Origin: Monomorium pharaonis
Lineage: Eukaryota; Arthropoda; Insecta; Hymenoptera; Formicidae
DNA length: 64,000 nt
Direction: 5' to 3'
Assembly: GCF_013373865.1 (NCBI RefSeq)
Contig: NC_050468.1
Coordinates: forward strand, 11,098,510 to 11,162,509
Below are positions 40,424 to 53,600 of this stretch, piece by piece. Below the pieces are notes generated by a model. It saw nothing but the letters and a program-made list of their open reading frames with translations, did no database searches and was not told the DNA's origin. Position 1 is the first letter of the stretch, and every line of letters starts with the position of its first letter. A program made the position numbers and the translations under genes.

Positions 40424-41539
40424 CATTTCGCGGAACATCTCTCAAAGATTTATATCCATTTTTTAATTAATCGTCTAATTAACGAAAAATGACCGGACAT
40501 CCATTCACGTGTACATACATTGTGCTTCGCGATAAACGAGCGCAAGCAAGAATTGATGCGCAGGGCAATATTGTCGCAAGACCCTTTCTCGAAATAAGCG
40601 CGCCGGAGTAATTCCGGACAGACGGATGCGGAAACAGCGAATAAATAAAACGAGGATAAAGCGGAGCGGTCGCGAAATCACGGAGTGACTGTATGACCGT
40701 AATACATTCCGCCGCAGCGAGTTACGTACCGAGTGGCGCGGAGGAACGAAATTTCGCGAATGACGGTGAAATTTCGCTCTTCCCGGTGCATAAGCAAGGC
40801 TAATCGTCCCTTTTATCATAGATCCGCGCAACGCGGGAAGATAGGTGACCATGTCCGAATTTAGTTAGCGACGAGGAAATTTATTTTGCGTCCGCCGACG
40901 ACCAGCCAATTATCGTCTTTCTCTCTTTCTCCCTTTTCTTTCGTCATAACGTGTCCTCTTTCTATTTCTCCTCTCTGTTATCCGTCTCTGTTTCTCCCTG
41001 TAATCCTTCCTACGGCCGTGTACATAGGTCACACTGTAGTGAAATGAAAGCAGGCCGATATAGAGGAGGATGATAGACGGAGATAAAACTAAGAGCAAAT
41101 ATACAGCACGTTTCACAGTTGTAAAATATAATTTCATAAACATGCAGAAGGAAGATAAAATAAACATTTCTATCTTTTACTAAATGGATCCGAGAGCCAA
41201 GTGAAACAGATCCATACGATTAAATAAATGCGAGTTGCTCCCATTTCACAGACATTGATCAATTCCGTTACTTAGAGAGGCACAATTTTCTAAAGATTAA
41301 TACCGTTTATTTTATTATCAGACAAGCTTAAGCTCAACTGGAAGTTCCGGGGCGCCTCGTGGAACGTGGAGAGCAGAAGAAATTGGGAGAACTAGGTGGA
41401 CAATGAGAGATACGGAGAGCTACAACTATGAATATTTATACCACAGCGCGATATTATATCGCGGTGAGCTTAGGAAAACAGACATCGTCGTTACGTACAT
41501 AGGAAGGAACTATAACGCGACGCGTTGAGGCAGGTACGG

Positions 41540-41543
<4 letters not shown>

Positions 41544-41620
<77 letters not shown>
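41544..41620. repeat. (CT)n microsatellite, longest in the window
   Basis: About 77 bases of essentially uninterrupted CT repeats, creating a spurious Arg/Glu frame on the minus strand. Confidence 0.95.
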
Positions 41621-41622
<2 letters not shown>

Positions 41623-42383
41623 TATCCGAACGGAATGCGACGAATAACCACGGCACATAATGCTTGGTACGGGTTATGCAGCACGGTAATATGCGCGACA
41701 CGCGTTAACTGTGTATCGTGTTATTCGTCGTATATATACGTGATCGTGCTCAACGTAGAATTAGTCGGACCCACCTTTACGCGTGTTCCCACGTTACGCA
41801 AGAGCCGCAAGATTAGGGCGTAACGAAAGCTACGAGGTAGTTCTCATCGAATTTCTCGTCACTCGCGGCTTGTCTCTCATGTTATGCGAATGAGATGTCA
41901 ATCACGATCATATTTGATTATTGAAAATTCAGGACATTCATCATTAGCTATCGATCAAATCGTCATTTATGATAAAATATTCTGTGTTACATCATTTTGC
42001 GTGTAGCACGATTGAAATTCAATTCATGCGATAACAATGTAAAATTTTTTATAAAAGATATTCAATTGAAAAATAAAGCGATGAAAAGAAAAGAGCATGG
42101 AATATTTATCCTTAGTCGCGAATGGAATTAAATTACGATTGGCATAAAAGCGGCGATGTTATAGTCGAACCAAATAAACCGTGAAGCGAAGCACATAGCG
42201 GAATACATAAAGCGGAGTAAGAAATTTTATCGCGACACAATGCCTTGGTACACAAACAAATGCAATAAATAGTTTGAATAGACTGAAGGATCGCATATAT
42301 TGGCAATTCAATTTTAATTGGCACAAATTCGATCAATATCAGTTTCCTAATGTCCCCTAACGAGCTTTATCAGGGCTCTGTTC

Positions 42384-42437
42384 AGGTGCAGTTAAATCTG
42401 AAAATGATCGACAGGTGCAGTTAAATCTGAAAAAGAT
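42384..42437. repeat. 29-bp tandem duplication
   Basis: AGGTGCAGTTAAATCTGAAA at 42384 recurs at 42413 with identical sequence over about 21 bases. This is a simple local duplication. Confidence 0.75.
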
Positions 42438-43488
42438 ACACCCGACAGTTTTGGGACACATCTGCCGTGCAGTGTCGTTAGATATCTGCCGCTCTTACGA
42501 AATTAAACGCTTATCCACCGCTTTTTCCGCGACGTGTGTTTCCCCGACAACGAAAAACGCGAATTGGAGCAACAACCCGTTGGTTGCCCTCGAGGCACGC
42601 AACGCGACGATGCACGCATGCCACGGAATCTAAGCGCGAGCAGCGCAGCAACGATGCACCCACCGTGCACTTACTCGGGCGATGGATAAGCGATGGATAA
42701 GTTGATGGCATAGTTCGCGCAGCGAACAACACTTCATCGCGGCTCGTGCATACGCTCGCGAGGAGGTGCGCTAAATTGCTACTTAATTGCCAGCGATGGA
42801 GCCGTTCGTGCAAACGCGCGGGGAGAGTGAGTCACGCTAATCGACCCTGATGCATCCTATCGTCTACGGCGCGCATCGATACTCGGCGTATCGAAAATGC
42901 GCGCATAAAACAACGTTCCCTCCGACCGAACAACGGTATGTGATCGATAAAACGATCGGGGGCAACCTCGCCGATTTTGTTCGCGCGGATCCAATCTATC
43001 CCTGCACGTACGCCGAAAAACGGCAGCCTTCAGGAAATCGTGTCGGAAACGAGTCCGCCGTGTTGAATCGCGTTAATGCATTTTGAAATATTAGACATAT
43101 AATGTTACATCCTGCGATCTGATTCGTGACAGTGACGAGGAAATATTTAAAAGAACAAATCATGAGTAGAGTAAATACTGATTAATAATGTTACAGGCAA
43201 CAAAAAATTAATAAAATTAAAAGATACAAAAATAGGTTTATATGAACCAAGCAAGGTGTTGGTTTTTAAAAAATAACAATGTATTCTTTCGCAATATTAT
43301 AACCTGGATTTAAATGTTTTGATCCCTAATTGCGTTATCGCCAGTAAAGTGCTTTTAAATTACTCTACATCAATGCAGTAAATTAATGTGTAATTTGCCT
43401 ATTAAGCCACATAATAATATCACCGATGTTAAAAAGTCTTTTTCATCTGTCCAATGTAACTTGTCGGATAAATGTCCATAATAAAAAA

Positions 43489-43612
43489 CTTTGGAAGTAT
43501 TAAAAATATCATGTGTCGACCAAAAAAGATAGAGACATTTGTTGGTGATAAACCGTTTTGTCGATTGAAATAAAAATCAAATCTCGACACATGACATATC
43601 CTCAGTACTTTC
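43489..43612. mobile_element. Foldback element, possible MITE
   Basis: The left arm, with TTTGGAAGTATTAAAA then ATCATGTGTCGACC, faces a right arm whose complement reads TGTCATGTGTCGAG after TTTGAAAGTACTGAGG. Arms are about 30 bases with a few mismatches around a loop of about 60 bases. Runs of A outside the left arm and of T outside the right arm may extend the pairing. No target duplication was fixed. Confidence 0.45.
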
Positions 43613-44379
43613 AAATACTTTTTTTTTATTTAAAAAGATACGAATATTGTGAAAGAATACATCATTATTGTAATCAACCCCTTGCTTATTTGACCTTATT
43701 TTTTGTCTTTTAATTTTAAATCGCTGAGTTAGGATTTGCGAATTTGACATTAAGCTGATATTATTGTATTAGTATAATTTTTACATCAACATATTTGTAA
43801 AAAAGGTTTTGATAATAACACAAGTTAGCATTTTTGGTCGAGCATTTTCAGCTTTTAAGAATTATATACAGATATGTGTAATATTCCAAATTAGCGTGTG
43901 TAATTATGGTGTCATTAATAACATTATCATCACACCATGTAAAAAGATACAAACGAGTTGTGATGTACGACTTATTACGCTTCCGGTGATAGGTCATGCG
44001 ACGCGACCAGTTAGGGGTTAATCGAACATGGTGCGATCCGTGCGCGAGGCGCGATACGTGGCGATATTTCCGGTTCGTGTAAATCGCGAAACTGAACGCT
44101 ACGACTCTTTCACGTGACAATCAAACTGCGGTCAAGTGCGGCGGCGTGATTGCAGGAAGCGATGTTCATGAAGCGCGATAAAAGCTTGATACGGTCTCCG
44201 TCATAAAAGCGGCTTCGTTATCTACCGTGCGAGCATGCAAGCAACGCGTCTATCACGACGTAATGAGATGCCTTTTTTTACGCGGCCATCACGCGGATAA
44301 AATGATTAGCGGGCTATAAATAAATTAGGAATGATTTAAAAATACGTAATTTTGCAATATATACAATTCATAAATATAT

Positions 44380-44594
44380 TCACGGAAACAACGGTTTTTT
44401 GCTGAAGTGTCTAAAAAACTTTGCTGTGTAGCACAGATCTAAAAATAATTTTGTTAAACTATCATAATAATTTATATGGAATGTTCAAGTTGTTAGAATA
44501 TCGAAGTATGATTCATAATTTTTTGATAGTCCATTAGAATTATTTTCAGATTTGTATCCGCAGTTAAGTTTTCAGATACTTCAGAAAAACCGTG
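44380..44594. mobile_element. MITE of the CACGG family, copy 4, with near-perfect target duplication
   Basis: Starts (T)CACGGAAACAACGGTTTTTT and ends with the complement of CACGGTTTTTCTGAAGTATC. The arms, about 80 bases long, continue with AGATCTAAAAATAATTTT on the left and the complement of CAAATCTGAAAATAATTCT on the right. Flanks are TAAATATAT (44371-44379) and TAAATACAT (44595-44603), matching at 8 of 9 positions. This is the clearest copy for defining the termini. Non-coding. Confidence 0.72.
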
Positions 44595-45699
44595 TAAATA
44601 CATACATTATTACAAATATTTATGCAGTGTGTTTGTGTAATACAAATATTTAAAGATGAAAGCGGCGTCTGAGCAATTACGTATTGCAAGGAGAATAATT
44701 CTGAACACCCGGACATGATCAAGCGTCTTCTCAGCGCGGCGTTCTCTGCGCTCCGAATATAAATATGCGAGACGTCGCGACGTCTCTCCTGCTTGATGCG
44801 ACTTATAATGACGGACGATCCGTCGAACACGGAACAGAGTGGAAATTACGAGGAATTTCACGGTGTTAGGAGGAAGAGTCTCGCACCGCGCCGGGAGCGA
44901 TATATTTATGCGGACGAGAATTACTCCGACGTAAGCGGTGTGGACATATGTTAGCGGGCACTCTGTATATCTTGCCGGGGCTTATATAGTAGGAAGGCCG
45001 GTTATTGGGCGGACAAGAATAGAGTGCATCGCTCTCAAACGGAACATCCGTCTAACCGTCCCGCGCGCGCTGCGCTGCACCGCGCCGCGCGTCGGGTTGT
45101 CGTTCGCGATACAACGGGCGGAGATGCAACGCGATCGCGCGCCGAAGGATAATCCTCTGTGCACAGCTCGGACGCCGACGTATCCCCGCGCTATAGGTAA
45201 TTCCATCGCGTGTTGCAGCGTCGTATTTTACACTAATTAAAAGTTGGCAGTAATAAATTATTCGTATATTTAGTACAACGTGATGTAGTGTTTACCATAG
45301 TGAAATATAGAATCTTCTCTGTATATCCTACAGAAGAAATGTATCTCACGTGTATCTCACAGAAATATTCTGCAGGATACCTCTGCGTGATACGAGAAAC
45401 GAAATATAAACGAATATTATGATACAATTTAATAGATAAGCTGAATTAAAGAAGCTCTCGCTGGAAATCTGCTTAGCAGAAATGGTATTAATTTTATTAG
45501 CTAGAATATCTAAAATAAAAGTATCTTTAACGTATTTAACAAAAATGTCATTTGTCAAATACTTTTTTTTACTTGAGGTAACTAATTATCTTAAATGATA
45601 ACGCAACCTGCGTTAAAATTTTCGATAAAGTCCGCACTAAATGGCAACCTCTTTGTAAACAAAAAGTACGCGATTACCTCGTGAGCGTTGTACGCAGAG

Positions 45700-45843
45700 A
45701 GAAAGATTTCTTTAATTTTAAGAAACAGTTTTGTTCGACCATTCCAAAATGTATTTCTTCATCTTTAATCAGTTCTACACACATTTCTTTAGGTTTAATA
45801 AAATTTATCAAACTGTTTATTAAACCTAAAAAGAAATCTTTCT
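45700..45843. repeat. Nested inverted repeats, 144 bp, possible MITE
   Basis: Outer arms AGAAAGATTTCTTT (45700-45713) and the exact complement (45830-45843) enclose a second perfect inverted pair at the right side: TTTAGGTTTAATAAA (45788-45802) and its complement (45816-45830), with a 13-base loop. It lies within the 167-codon plus-strand frame at 45681-46184, which argues against that frame being a gene. Confidence 0.5.
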
Positions 45844-46119
45844 ATATGGGAATAAAGACGCGCGCCGTCTTCCGCAACTTCTTCATTAAAAGTAAAAATC
45901 TGTCGAAACGCGTGTCGCTTATTCCGCTCTCGTCGATACGAGAACATTTAATTGCGCGAATAATGTCTGAATTGCTGGAACCGTTTTGCTCGAATGATCG
46001 AAAGAAGCGATACACGCTAATTGCGCGGCGCGCATTCCCGCGACGGACGGCATTGAAACGGGCAAAAGCGCGCGACGCGCGCCATTTAAGGCACTTGTCG
46101 TACCCGTTTCGTACTCGTA

Positions 46120-46147
46120 AAGAGAGAGAGAGAGAGAGAGAGAGAGA
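46120..46147. repeat. (AG)n microsatellite
   Basis: About 14 uninterrupted AG units. Confidence 0.9.
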
Positions 46148-47271
46148 CGCTTCTGCAGCTGGCTTAAGGTATTCGGGTGAATAAACGACGGGAGAGGAGG
46201 CGCGCGTTTAAGACCTCCGTGCTCCGTCACGGATTCGATTAAATCCCGAGCAAGGCCGAATAAAAGTACGGCGCGCGCGGAGGAAAGGAGAACGGACGTT
46301 ATCGAGGCTCTCCATAGAAGTCTTCTCGCAGCTCTTTCGCGATCGGTTTAAGTCTATTGCGTTACCACTCGACGGAGTACCCTTATAGACGTTTAAGTTC
46401 CTGACAGAACGGGCGCTGGATAAAGCTGGAAAGCGTGTAAATTATGGAGAGAGAGAGAACAGCGCCGTGAATTCTCTCGACGAATCGCTCACGTTTTCTT
46501 CGCACCTGCGGGATCATTTAACGTAAAACCGTTATCAAACCGTTAGACGAAGGTCTAAGCGCACTGATTTTGCAATAAACGAATGTAAAATTGTTTGTAA
46601 TGGTTCCCTTAATACACTGTTGTTAATGGTTTCGATTCTTTTAAAGCCTCTCACGTGATATACGTTAATTTACGGGATACAGCAAGTCTATTCTAATTCA
46701 ATCCTTAATTGCTAATCACTCTTCATTATTTAATCCTTCTGTATTAAAAAGAAAAAATGGCGAAAAGGAATTTTTGATTTCGGATAAGAGACATCATTGC
46801 ATATGCCTGCGCCCACGTAATCTGAGATAATCCACATTTGAAGGCGATCGATCGTAACACTTAGCGAGGGTCTTGCGGGTCACAGCCGAGCGGCTGAAAT
46901 GATCGATACACATGAACGACGTTCCTCATACATATTTATTGCCCGTTAAATAGCGTAGGAACCAGAGCGTCGTAGCCGAGCGTCGTCACCGTTTCTCGTC
47001 ATTACTGTAATTATCCGCAGGCCGCATATGCGCGTTACTTTTACTCCCGCGGGATTTACGAACGCGTGGCGAAACGTTTCCCCGCACCCTCGTGACACAG
47101 CGACGATCGAGTCGCGTCTAAATTACGCCAATCTTACCGCGCCGGTCGCGCGTGCAGCACGGACAAACGCAGTCAAGTCCGCTCGGCGCACAGCTGCGAA
47201 TTCTCATAAATATTTATTGCCCGTCAAAATATAATATGCAAATATAGCGTTCTCGCTTTCGTGGTCGCGGA

Positions 47272-47290
47272 CGCGCGCGCGCGCGCGCGC
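47272..47290. repeat. (CG)n run
   Basis: About nine CG units in a row inside a GC-rich patch. An intact CpG run of this kind suggests little germline methylation at this site, which is an inference. Confidence 0.8.
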
Positions 47291-48927
47291 TTTATACGCT
47301 ACGTCGCGGGGGATCGTCTTACGATCGCCGGACGTGCAAGATTGGGACCGAACGTCGAAAGCTGCGACAATCGCAGTTCACCCGTTGCGTACATTGGCAG
47401 TTACACCGAAATCGAATGGACAGGTCCAACGTCAACGCTCGGATGGGTTATGTCGCCGACTACAAATACTCGGGGAGGCTCGGGGCTATAAAAAAAAAAG
47501 ATCCCCGTGAAATGCCGAGGTTATATTTATTTTTCGCCGAGATTTATGTTTGTTCAAATATTATATTTATATAGCTTTTTTTTTTCAACTGCAACTTTGA
47601 CAAACAAAAGCATTTATTCTTTTTTTTTTTAAAGACACATGTATGTGGTGGATATATGTACGTTCGGATGTAACTTTAATGAGACCATCGAGTGAAACAA
47701 GTCTCATCAATAATTCGCGTCATCTCTTTTACGATGATTTACCTGCAAAATTTATTTCCCGTGACTTGGAACGTCGTAGCAACAAGCCCCGAGAGAAGAA
47801 GATTCTGCTATCAAAACTTTGAATAATTTATGGATGGGTTTCCGAGATAAGCTATAAAACATAAATCGAATAATCGATTATTTGTCCTTTCAACAAATAC
47901 GACGATGCGCGATGAAATTAACAGTTATTTTCTCGATTTAATTATTAATTTGTTTTGTATTTATGATTACAATTGTATGATAAAAGTAATTATGATTGGA
48001 AATTCCATTTTTGTAGTTATTATTACTACTATTAGTAGTAGTAAATTTATACACACGTATTTTAGTAATTCTTAAAAAAGTTACTATAAATTATGATAAT
48101 TTTAAATATTAATATAGTAAAATGTATTATATGTATTAAGATATATATGATAAAGTAGAATAAATGCTTTTATGTAACAAATATAATTGCTGCAATTATA
48201 ATGAGTATAACTATTTTTTAAACATTCTCACTTACTATTTACAGTATTGCAGTAATAACAACTAATGTCTATAACTTCAAAAATATTCAACTTTGAATTT
48301 TATGATTGATATAAAAAATTGATATAAAGCAACGAATTTCCTCTGAGATACTGATAAAATATGTATTAATTATAATCCAATTATATTCCAAACGTATATA
48401 TAGACCTATATTTTGTGCCTGATCGATACGATCGACACATATCACAAGAAAAGAGTTGCTTTCAAGAACGATAACCGGCGGCGACAGTCCACCTGAACGA
48501 TGACGGGTTACGGGGAAACTTAAAAGAAAATAAAGAGAAGGAGCATGAACTTGGGGGAAGAACTTGCCGGTGAGCATTCCTCCGTTCTGAACTCCACCAT
48601 AGGTCGGCTCATCCGGAGCAGAAATGTTCCCACGCTTCGCTCGCGAATGCGGTCCGGACTGCAGGGCGCGCTCCGCCGTTCAATCACGCTTCCACTTCCG
48701 TTTATTCGTCGCTCAGTAGTTATTCATGGGCAGGCGACGCAGCCGCGATTTAAAATCACAACACTTTCTCCGGCTTTATTCCACGGCAAGAGAGCGACGA
48801 GTCAATCCCGCTTAATTAATACCGTCCATCATTTCACTCGCGCGTCGTGATGATCTTGACGCTGTTAAAATACCTTTTGTATGTTCGTACATTAATATTT
48901 CTTAATATTTAAATTTGATATTTGTTA

Positions 48928-48975
48928 ACCTTAGAATGGTACTCATATTTTTTTTATGTGAGTACTACTCTAGGT
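48928..48975. repeat. Short hairpin, about 20-bp stem
   Basis: ACCTTAGAATGGTACTCATA pairs with the complement of ACCTAGAGTAGTACTCACAT around a short T-rich loop, with one bulge and a few mismatches. The flanks are AT-rich. The size would suit a tiny foldback element, and the stem is short for a typical microRNA precursor. No known microRNA sequence was recognised. Confidence 0.5.
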
Positions 48976-50592
48976 AAAAATTCACCCACAAAATTAAGAA
49001 TAGTTTTTAAACTATTTCTATTTTTATAAATTGTAGGGCTCGAATAACTGAACTAATACTGTTTTAATATGTAACAAAATATTATTAAACGTTACTTTAA
49101 ATCAAAATTTCAACAACAAAAACTGTACCAAGCTTAAATTAATATTTCAAAATTCATCCTCGAAATTCGTCAAAATTTATTCATAGCACTCCAGAGTTAA
49201 TTCTCTCGCTGCTGGAAGATAATTCTTATGTAACATTTAATAACATTAATGACATTTAAACGTCATTCATCCAGTTACCAACGTTTCGCGTTAACAAAGG
49301 CGATGTGTATGTTAGAACTAATTTCTTTCGTCATATTTTGCTCGCGAGAAAAAGAAATCAAGTCACGTGCGGCAAGACCAAGGGAAAACTTTACTTTTGT
49401 TCGGTTTCTAAGTAATAATCCGCCGGATCGTGGCCAGCAAAGTCGCAAGGATAAATACTGACATTTCTAATAATGACACTTAGACGTAAGTCGATTACTC
49501 GCAATAATTGAGTCTGTTAATTCGGAGTAAAGATCAGCAGAATTCACTCGAATTCACAGTTCCGTTAATGTCGTTCACTTTACTTCGATCAAACCGATAA
49601 CACTCGAAAATGCAGGGAATGCACGTTAACGGAAAGTTCACCGGTAATCCTCTGTAGCTGGAAAATTTAGTGCAACAGTCGCAAAGTGTTTCTTCGCGAA
49701 GTTAGCGATTTACTTACTCGTGAATAATAACGTTACGCGTATTTCTGTTAAGACAAAATACAATAAGATTTCAATAAAATCTTTTCTAGTAAAAAAAAAG
49801 TTTCTAGTAAAATAGCCGTAAGTTTATTTTCAGAGTTTACATTATTAATTCGTTTGTTATCCACTTCCAGAATACGGTGGAATAAACGTTCTCTCTCTCT
49901 CTCTTTCTCTACGAACAGTTCGATGACACGCGAATTCGAGTTACGGGTTCGTATCGCATCAATTTACGTGCGAAATCAAATCAAGCCGGCACAAAGATAT
50001 CCTCACTGCACTCAGTGTGCGACTCGATCCGCTAATATTATTTGTCGACATCCGCCTGGTTTGTGCCTGATTATTCGCTCGAACGGAACCGGCGATGCGG
50101 CAACGCGATTTGGTATCGCGACTTGTTACCGCGACCCTTTCAGGTGGGAATGGGCGCGGAACACAACGAGGAAACGTAGTACATATCGTAATACGTTTAT
50201 CAGAGGAAATATGCTTACGACATCCGTGAAAGCTCGAAACTCGATAGCGTAAAGGAGTCTCGTTAGTGAAAATCACGATAATGTTATTTTATCAATCTGT
50301 GTATAAATTTATTAAAAATGCAATCTAGCTGTCATTTATCGATATAATATAGGAAATATTGATACTTATTTTGTCCATTACGTGTACATTCTTTGCAAAA
50401 TAAATTAAAATTGGAAACGTGTTAATATTAATATTTTAAATAAGTTATATAATACATATAAAAGTTGTGTGAATAACATTATATTCTTATATAACACATT
50501 TTTGTAATTCATTTACTTTGATATTAAATTATTTTAAAAATAATGATACCAACAAATTCAATTTTTTGTATAAGTACTTTAAATTTTGAAGA

Positions 50593-50634
50593 TAATTTAT
50601 GCAAAGTTTTATTGTAATTCTGAGCTTAGTTGTT
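50593..50634 (+). repeat. Dispersed repeat fragment, partner of 6018-6058
   Basis: TTATGCAAAGTTTTATTGTA followed by ATTCTGAGCTTAGTTGTTAC is nearly identical to the reverse complement of the stretch near 6018. It is a probable transposon fragment, with no further structure seen. Confidence 0.5.
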
Positions 50635-53600
50635 ACAAAAGTAAATAGAAAATAAATTTTGTTTATTTATAGAAAAACGTATTTTTGCATCGCAATAAAA
50701 CTTATAAAGTATACAATAAAATTTAGACTTTTATATTATTATTTCTCAATTATACTTTTATTGGAGCACATTTGTTTATTTTTAATGCGATATTAAAAAT
50801 GCATGTAATTTAGCGTTAAATATTTAAATGAAATGTATGTAAAGAAAAAATCAATAACAAAATTATCGGAAAACAGAAATTCAATAAAGAAGTTTTCGCG
50901 CAAATAATTCTCTAGTTAATTATACATCAGGTTTTCGCGAGGACGTTTGAAAGTGCATTTTCCACATATCAATTTGTTTCTGCGCCACTTTGTGCAGCGA
51001 GCGCTGTGTGATTACAATATGACGGATACATCCTGTTCCGAGCTTTCTCCCCGGCGGAAGGAAGACAGATAGAAGTACACGGGCAAGATGAGACAGCTAA
51101 ATGTCGATACTGGAAACGTCGGCGAATGAGCAATAAAGCCTGAAACACTATACTTACGGTTGAAAAAGGAAACCCGCGCGAGACGAAGGTAAAGCCGATA
51201 AAGTTGCGGATCAACCATCGCAAAACGAAATCTCTCTCCGCGGAATCGCTGCGGAAGTACACGGAAAAAAGTAAAGACAAACTTCCAAAAAGAAATAGAA
51301 AAGAAAGGAAAGGAAAAGGAAAGCGCGGGTCCAGAGATAACCGAGCAATATCATTTGCGGATCTCGAACCGCGATAGTCCCTCTTTTCCTTCGACTCGAA
51401 CTTAGATAGACCGTCGAGGGTCTACGTGATCTATTCGCTTTCGCATTTCGCCCGTACGTAGCGCTGAAATATGCATTATATCGCCATAGGCACGGAATCA
51501 CACGCCGATTTGAATTTATTGGGGACAGTGTCGAGGCAGAAGCGACAGGAAGAAATTCCGATAAACGAGAAAAGATAAAGATCCACCATAGATCTACGAG
51601 TAAAAATATCCATTGCGAGCTATCGTTCGCGTTCGCGCGTAACATGTTCATAAACTGTTGTGCGCGAATTTACGAAGCAAGGAGCATCGCCTTGGATTCC
51701 TGCGGGATGGCGAACGCTAACCCCGCGCGCGAACAAGAAATACCGAAGGGACGGGGAAAGGCGTCACAAATACGCGGAGGAAAAAGGTAATTGCGGGCCC
51801 GGCGTGTTAAAAAGATACCGCTATGTGGCGAAAGCACGAGCCAACGAGGTAGCTCGAATTTATGTCGTTCGTCGGACGGAATCTACCAACAGCGACCGAG
51901 GCCCCGAATATTTCGGGGTATAAAGCGAAACAAGTTAAAATAAGTTCCACTTCGTGCCCTGAAAATTTCCGCGATGTAGAAACACGTTTCCATTATTCTT
52001 CATTTTGTCTTTGGTCGTTTGTTTTGTGAGAAATATGGCTCGAAGAAATTAATGAAAGGAGAGAGAAGTCGCTGCTGAAGAAAGACGGGCGTCAAAGTGG
52101 AGTAGAGCGTGTTTTCTGACGGGAATTTGTTTTACCTGCCAGTTTCTCGCCGCGTATCCGCGAAAACTAGTCGATTCTACCGTGAGAAAAGATAGGAGAA
52201 AAGAGTTTTCTGTTCTCTCTTTTTTTCTCTAGAAGTTCGGAACTCGCTGTAGAATGCAGCAGTGGCGTGGCGAAACATCCAGATTAAAACTGCTTGTTCA
52301 GCCACATTACCGATTCAACGAGACGACGTGTGCGGTGATGCTGCACCGCTGCACCGGCGAAATGCAACACGGATAGGCAAGCGGTTGGTGGGAACAACGC
52401 TCCGCTACTCCAGGCAGCGATGCATCAGATAGTAGACGCCGTTGCGTTTCGCGGAGATCGCTGTCTCGAAAAGATGCGAATTTAGGTGAAACGATGCGAA
52501 AGGAGGAACGCATTATGTACTACTGCAGCCGTACGATGCACGTAGACTTCCCTCACTGAACTCTCACTGTCATATCTCTCGGCTGCTCGCAATGCGATTT
52601 TTCAAGAGTTGATATGATGGAGAAAAAGACAGTATTATGGCCCTCCGTTTACATTTTGAATGACAACTTTGTTAATAATTAATATTTTTAATTTTATATT
52701 ATTTGTAAACTGTTTTATCATAAAATTGTTTCAATATAAAAACATCGAGAAAGACGCCTGTTGAGATGTCAGCACACTTAGGGATTAGGTCAGCAAAATC
52801 TCCTGCTATTATTTAATTTTGTATAATTCAAAATGTGTATAGTTGAATAAAATGTTAAATAACAACAGAAAACACTCAAATACATATATTTGTATAATAA
52901 TATGTGTAAATTTAAAAAAATAGAAAAATATGTGATTTAACGTTAAAATATATCTTGAAAAAATTTTTTAATGCTTAGAAGCCTTAGAAGCTCAAAAGCT
53001 AAAAATGCCTCAAAAAACAATAAATGTCAGCTGTATTAGCATATTAGCACCACTGAATAACTGCAGGCTACTAATTATTCCATGTAATTACTAGAATTTC
53101 TTATCTTAACAAAGAAGATGTTACGAGTGGCCATAATATTTATAAGAATCATAATATCTTCTTCTCACCATATAAATCAGAAATTGAAAAATTGTTCTAT
53201 TCCTTTTATTTCAAAAATTAAGAGAATATTAATTATTTAATTCAGACATTTATCGAAAGATGTTTAGCGTAGTTAAATATCTTTTCAGACTATTATTAAT
53301 ATTTTAATACAATCAATCATTTCATGAAAATTATTCAGGCGACGTTAATTTTAATTGTCATGAATTTTCCACGTTAGAGAGCGAAGAGAAGAACTGAAAA
53401 TAAAAAGAGAGAGAAAAACCTATAAATAAAAATACTTCGTTCGATAGTAAATTATAATTTCTTATCGAGGGAATTAATTCGCGGTTGAATTCTTGAGCTC
53501 CTAAAGTACACGCTTCATCGATCACTTCCTATTTTATTCCATCAATCGGCTAGCTCGTCGTTTAATCCTGGAGATGTAAAATATCGACATTGCGTTTATC

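Larger units (their letters stand above)
40424..44370. other. Non-coding stretch with GC-rich patches, microsatellite and foldback
   Basis: GC-rich patches at about 40500-40900, 41330-41870, 42360-43080 and 43970-44290 are separated by AT-rich DNA. It includes the (CT)n run at 41544-41620, a tandem duplication at 42384, an 11-bp doublet GCGATGGATAA at about 42679-42700 and the foldback at 43489-43612. No exon is supported. Confidence 0.5.

Noticed and set aside
45681..46184. 167-codon plus-strand open frame
   Set aside because: It contains nested inverted repeats and ends in an (AG)n-derived Arg/Glu run; no recognisable family.
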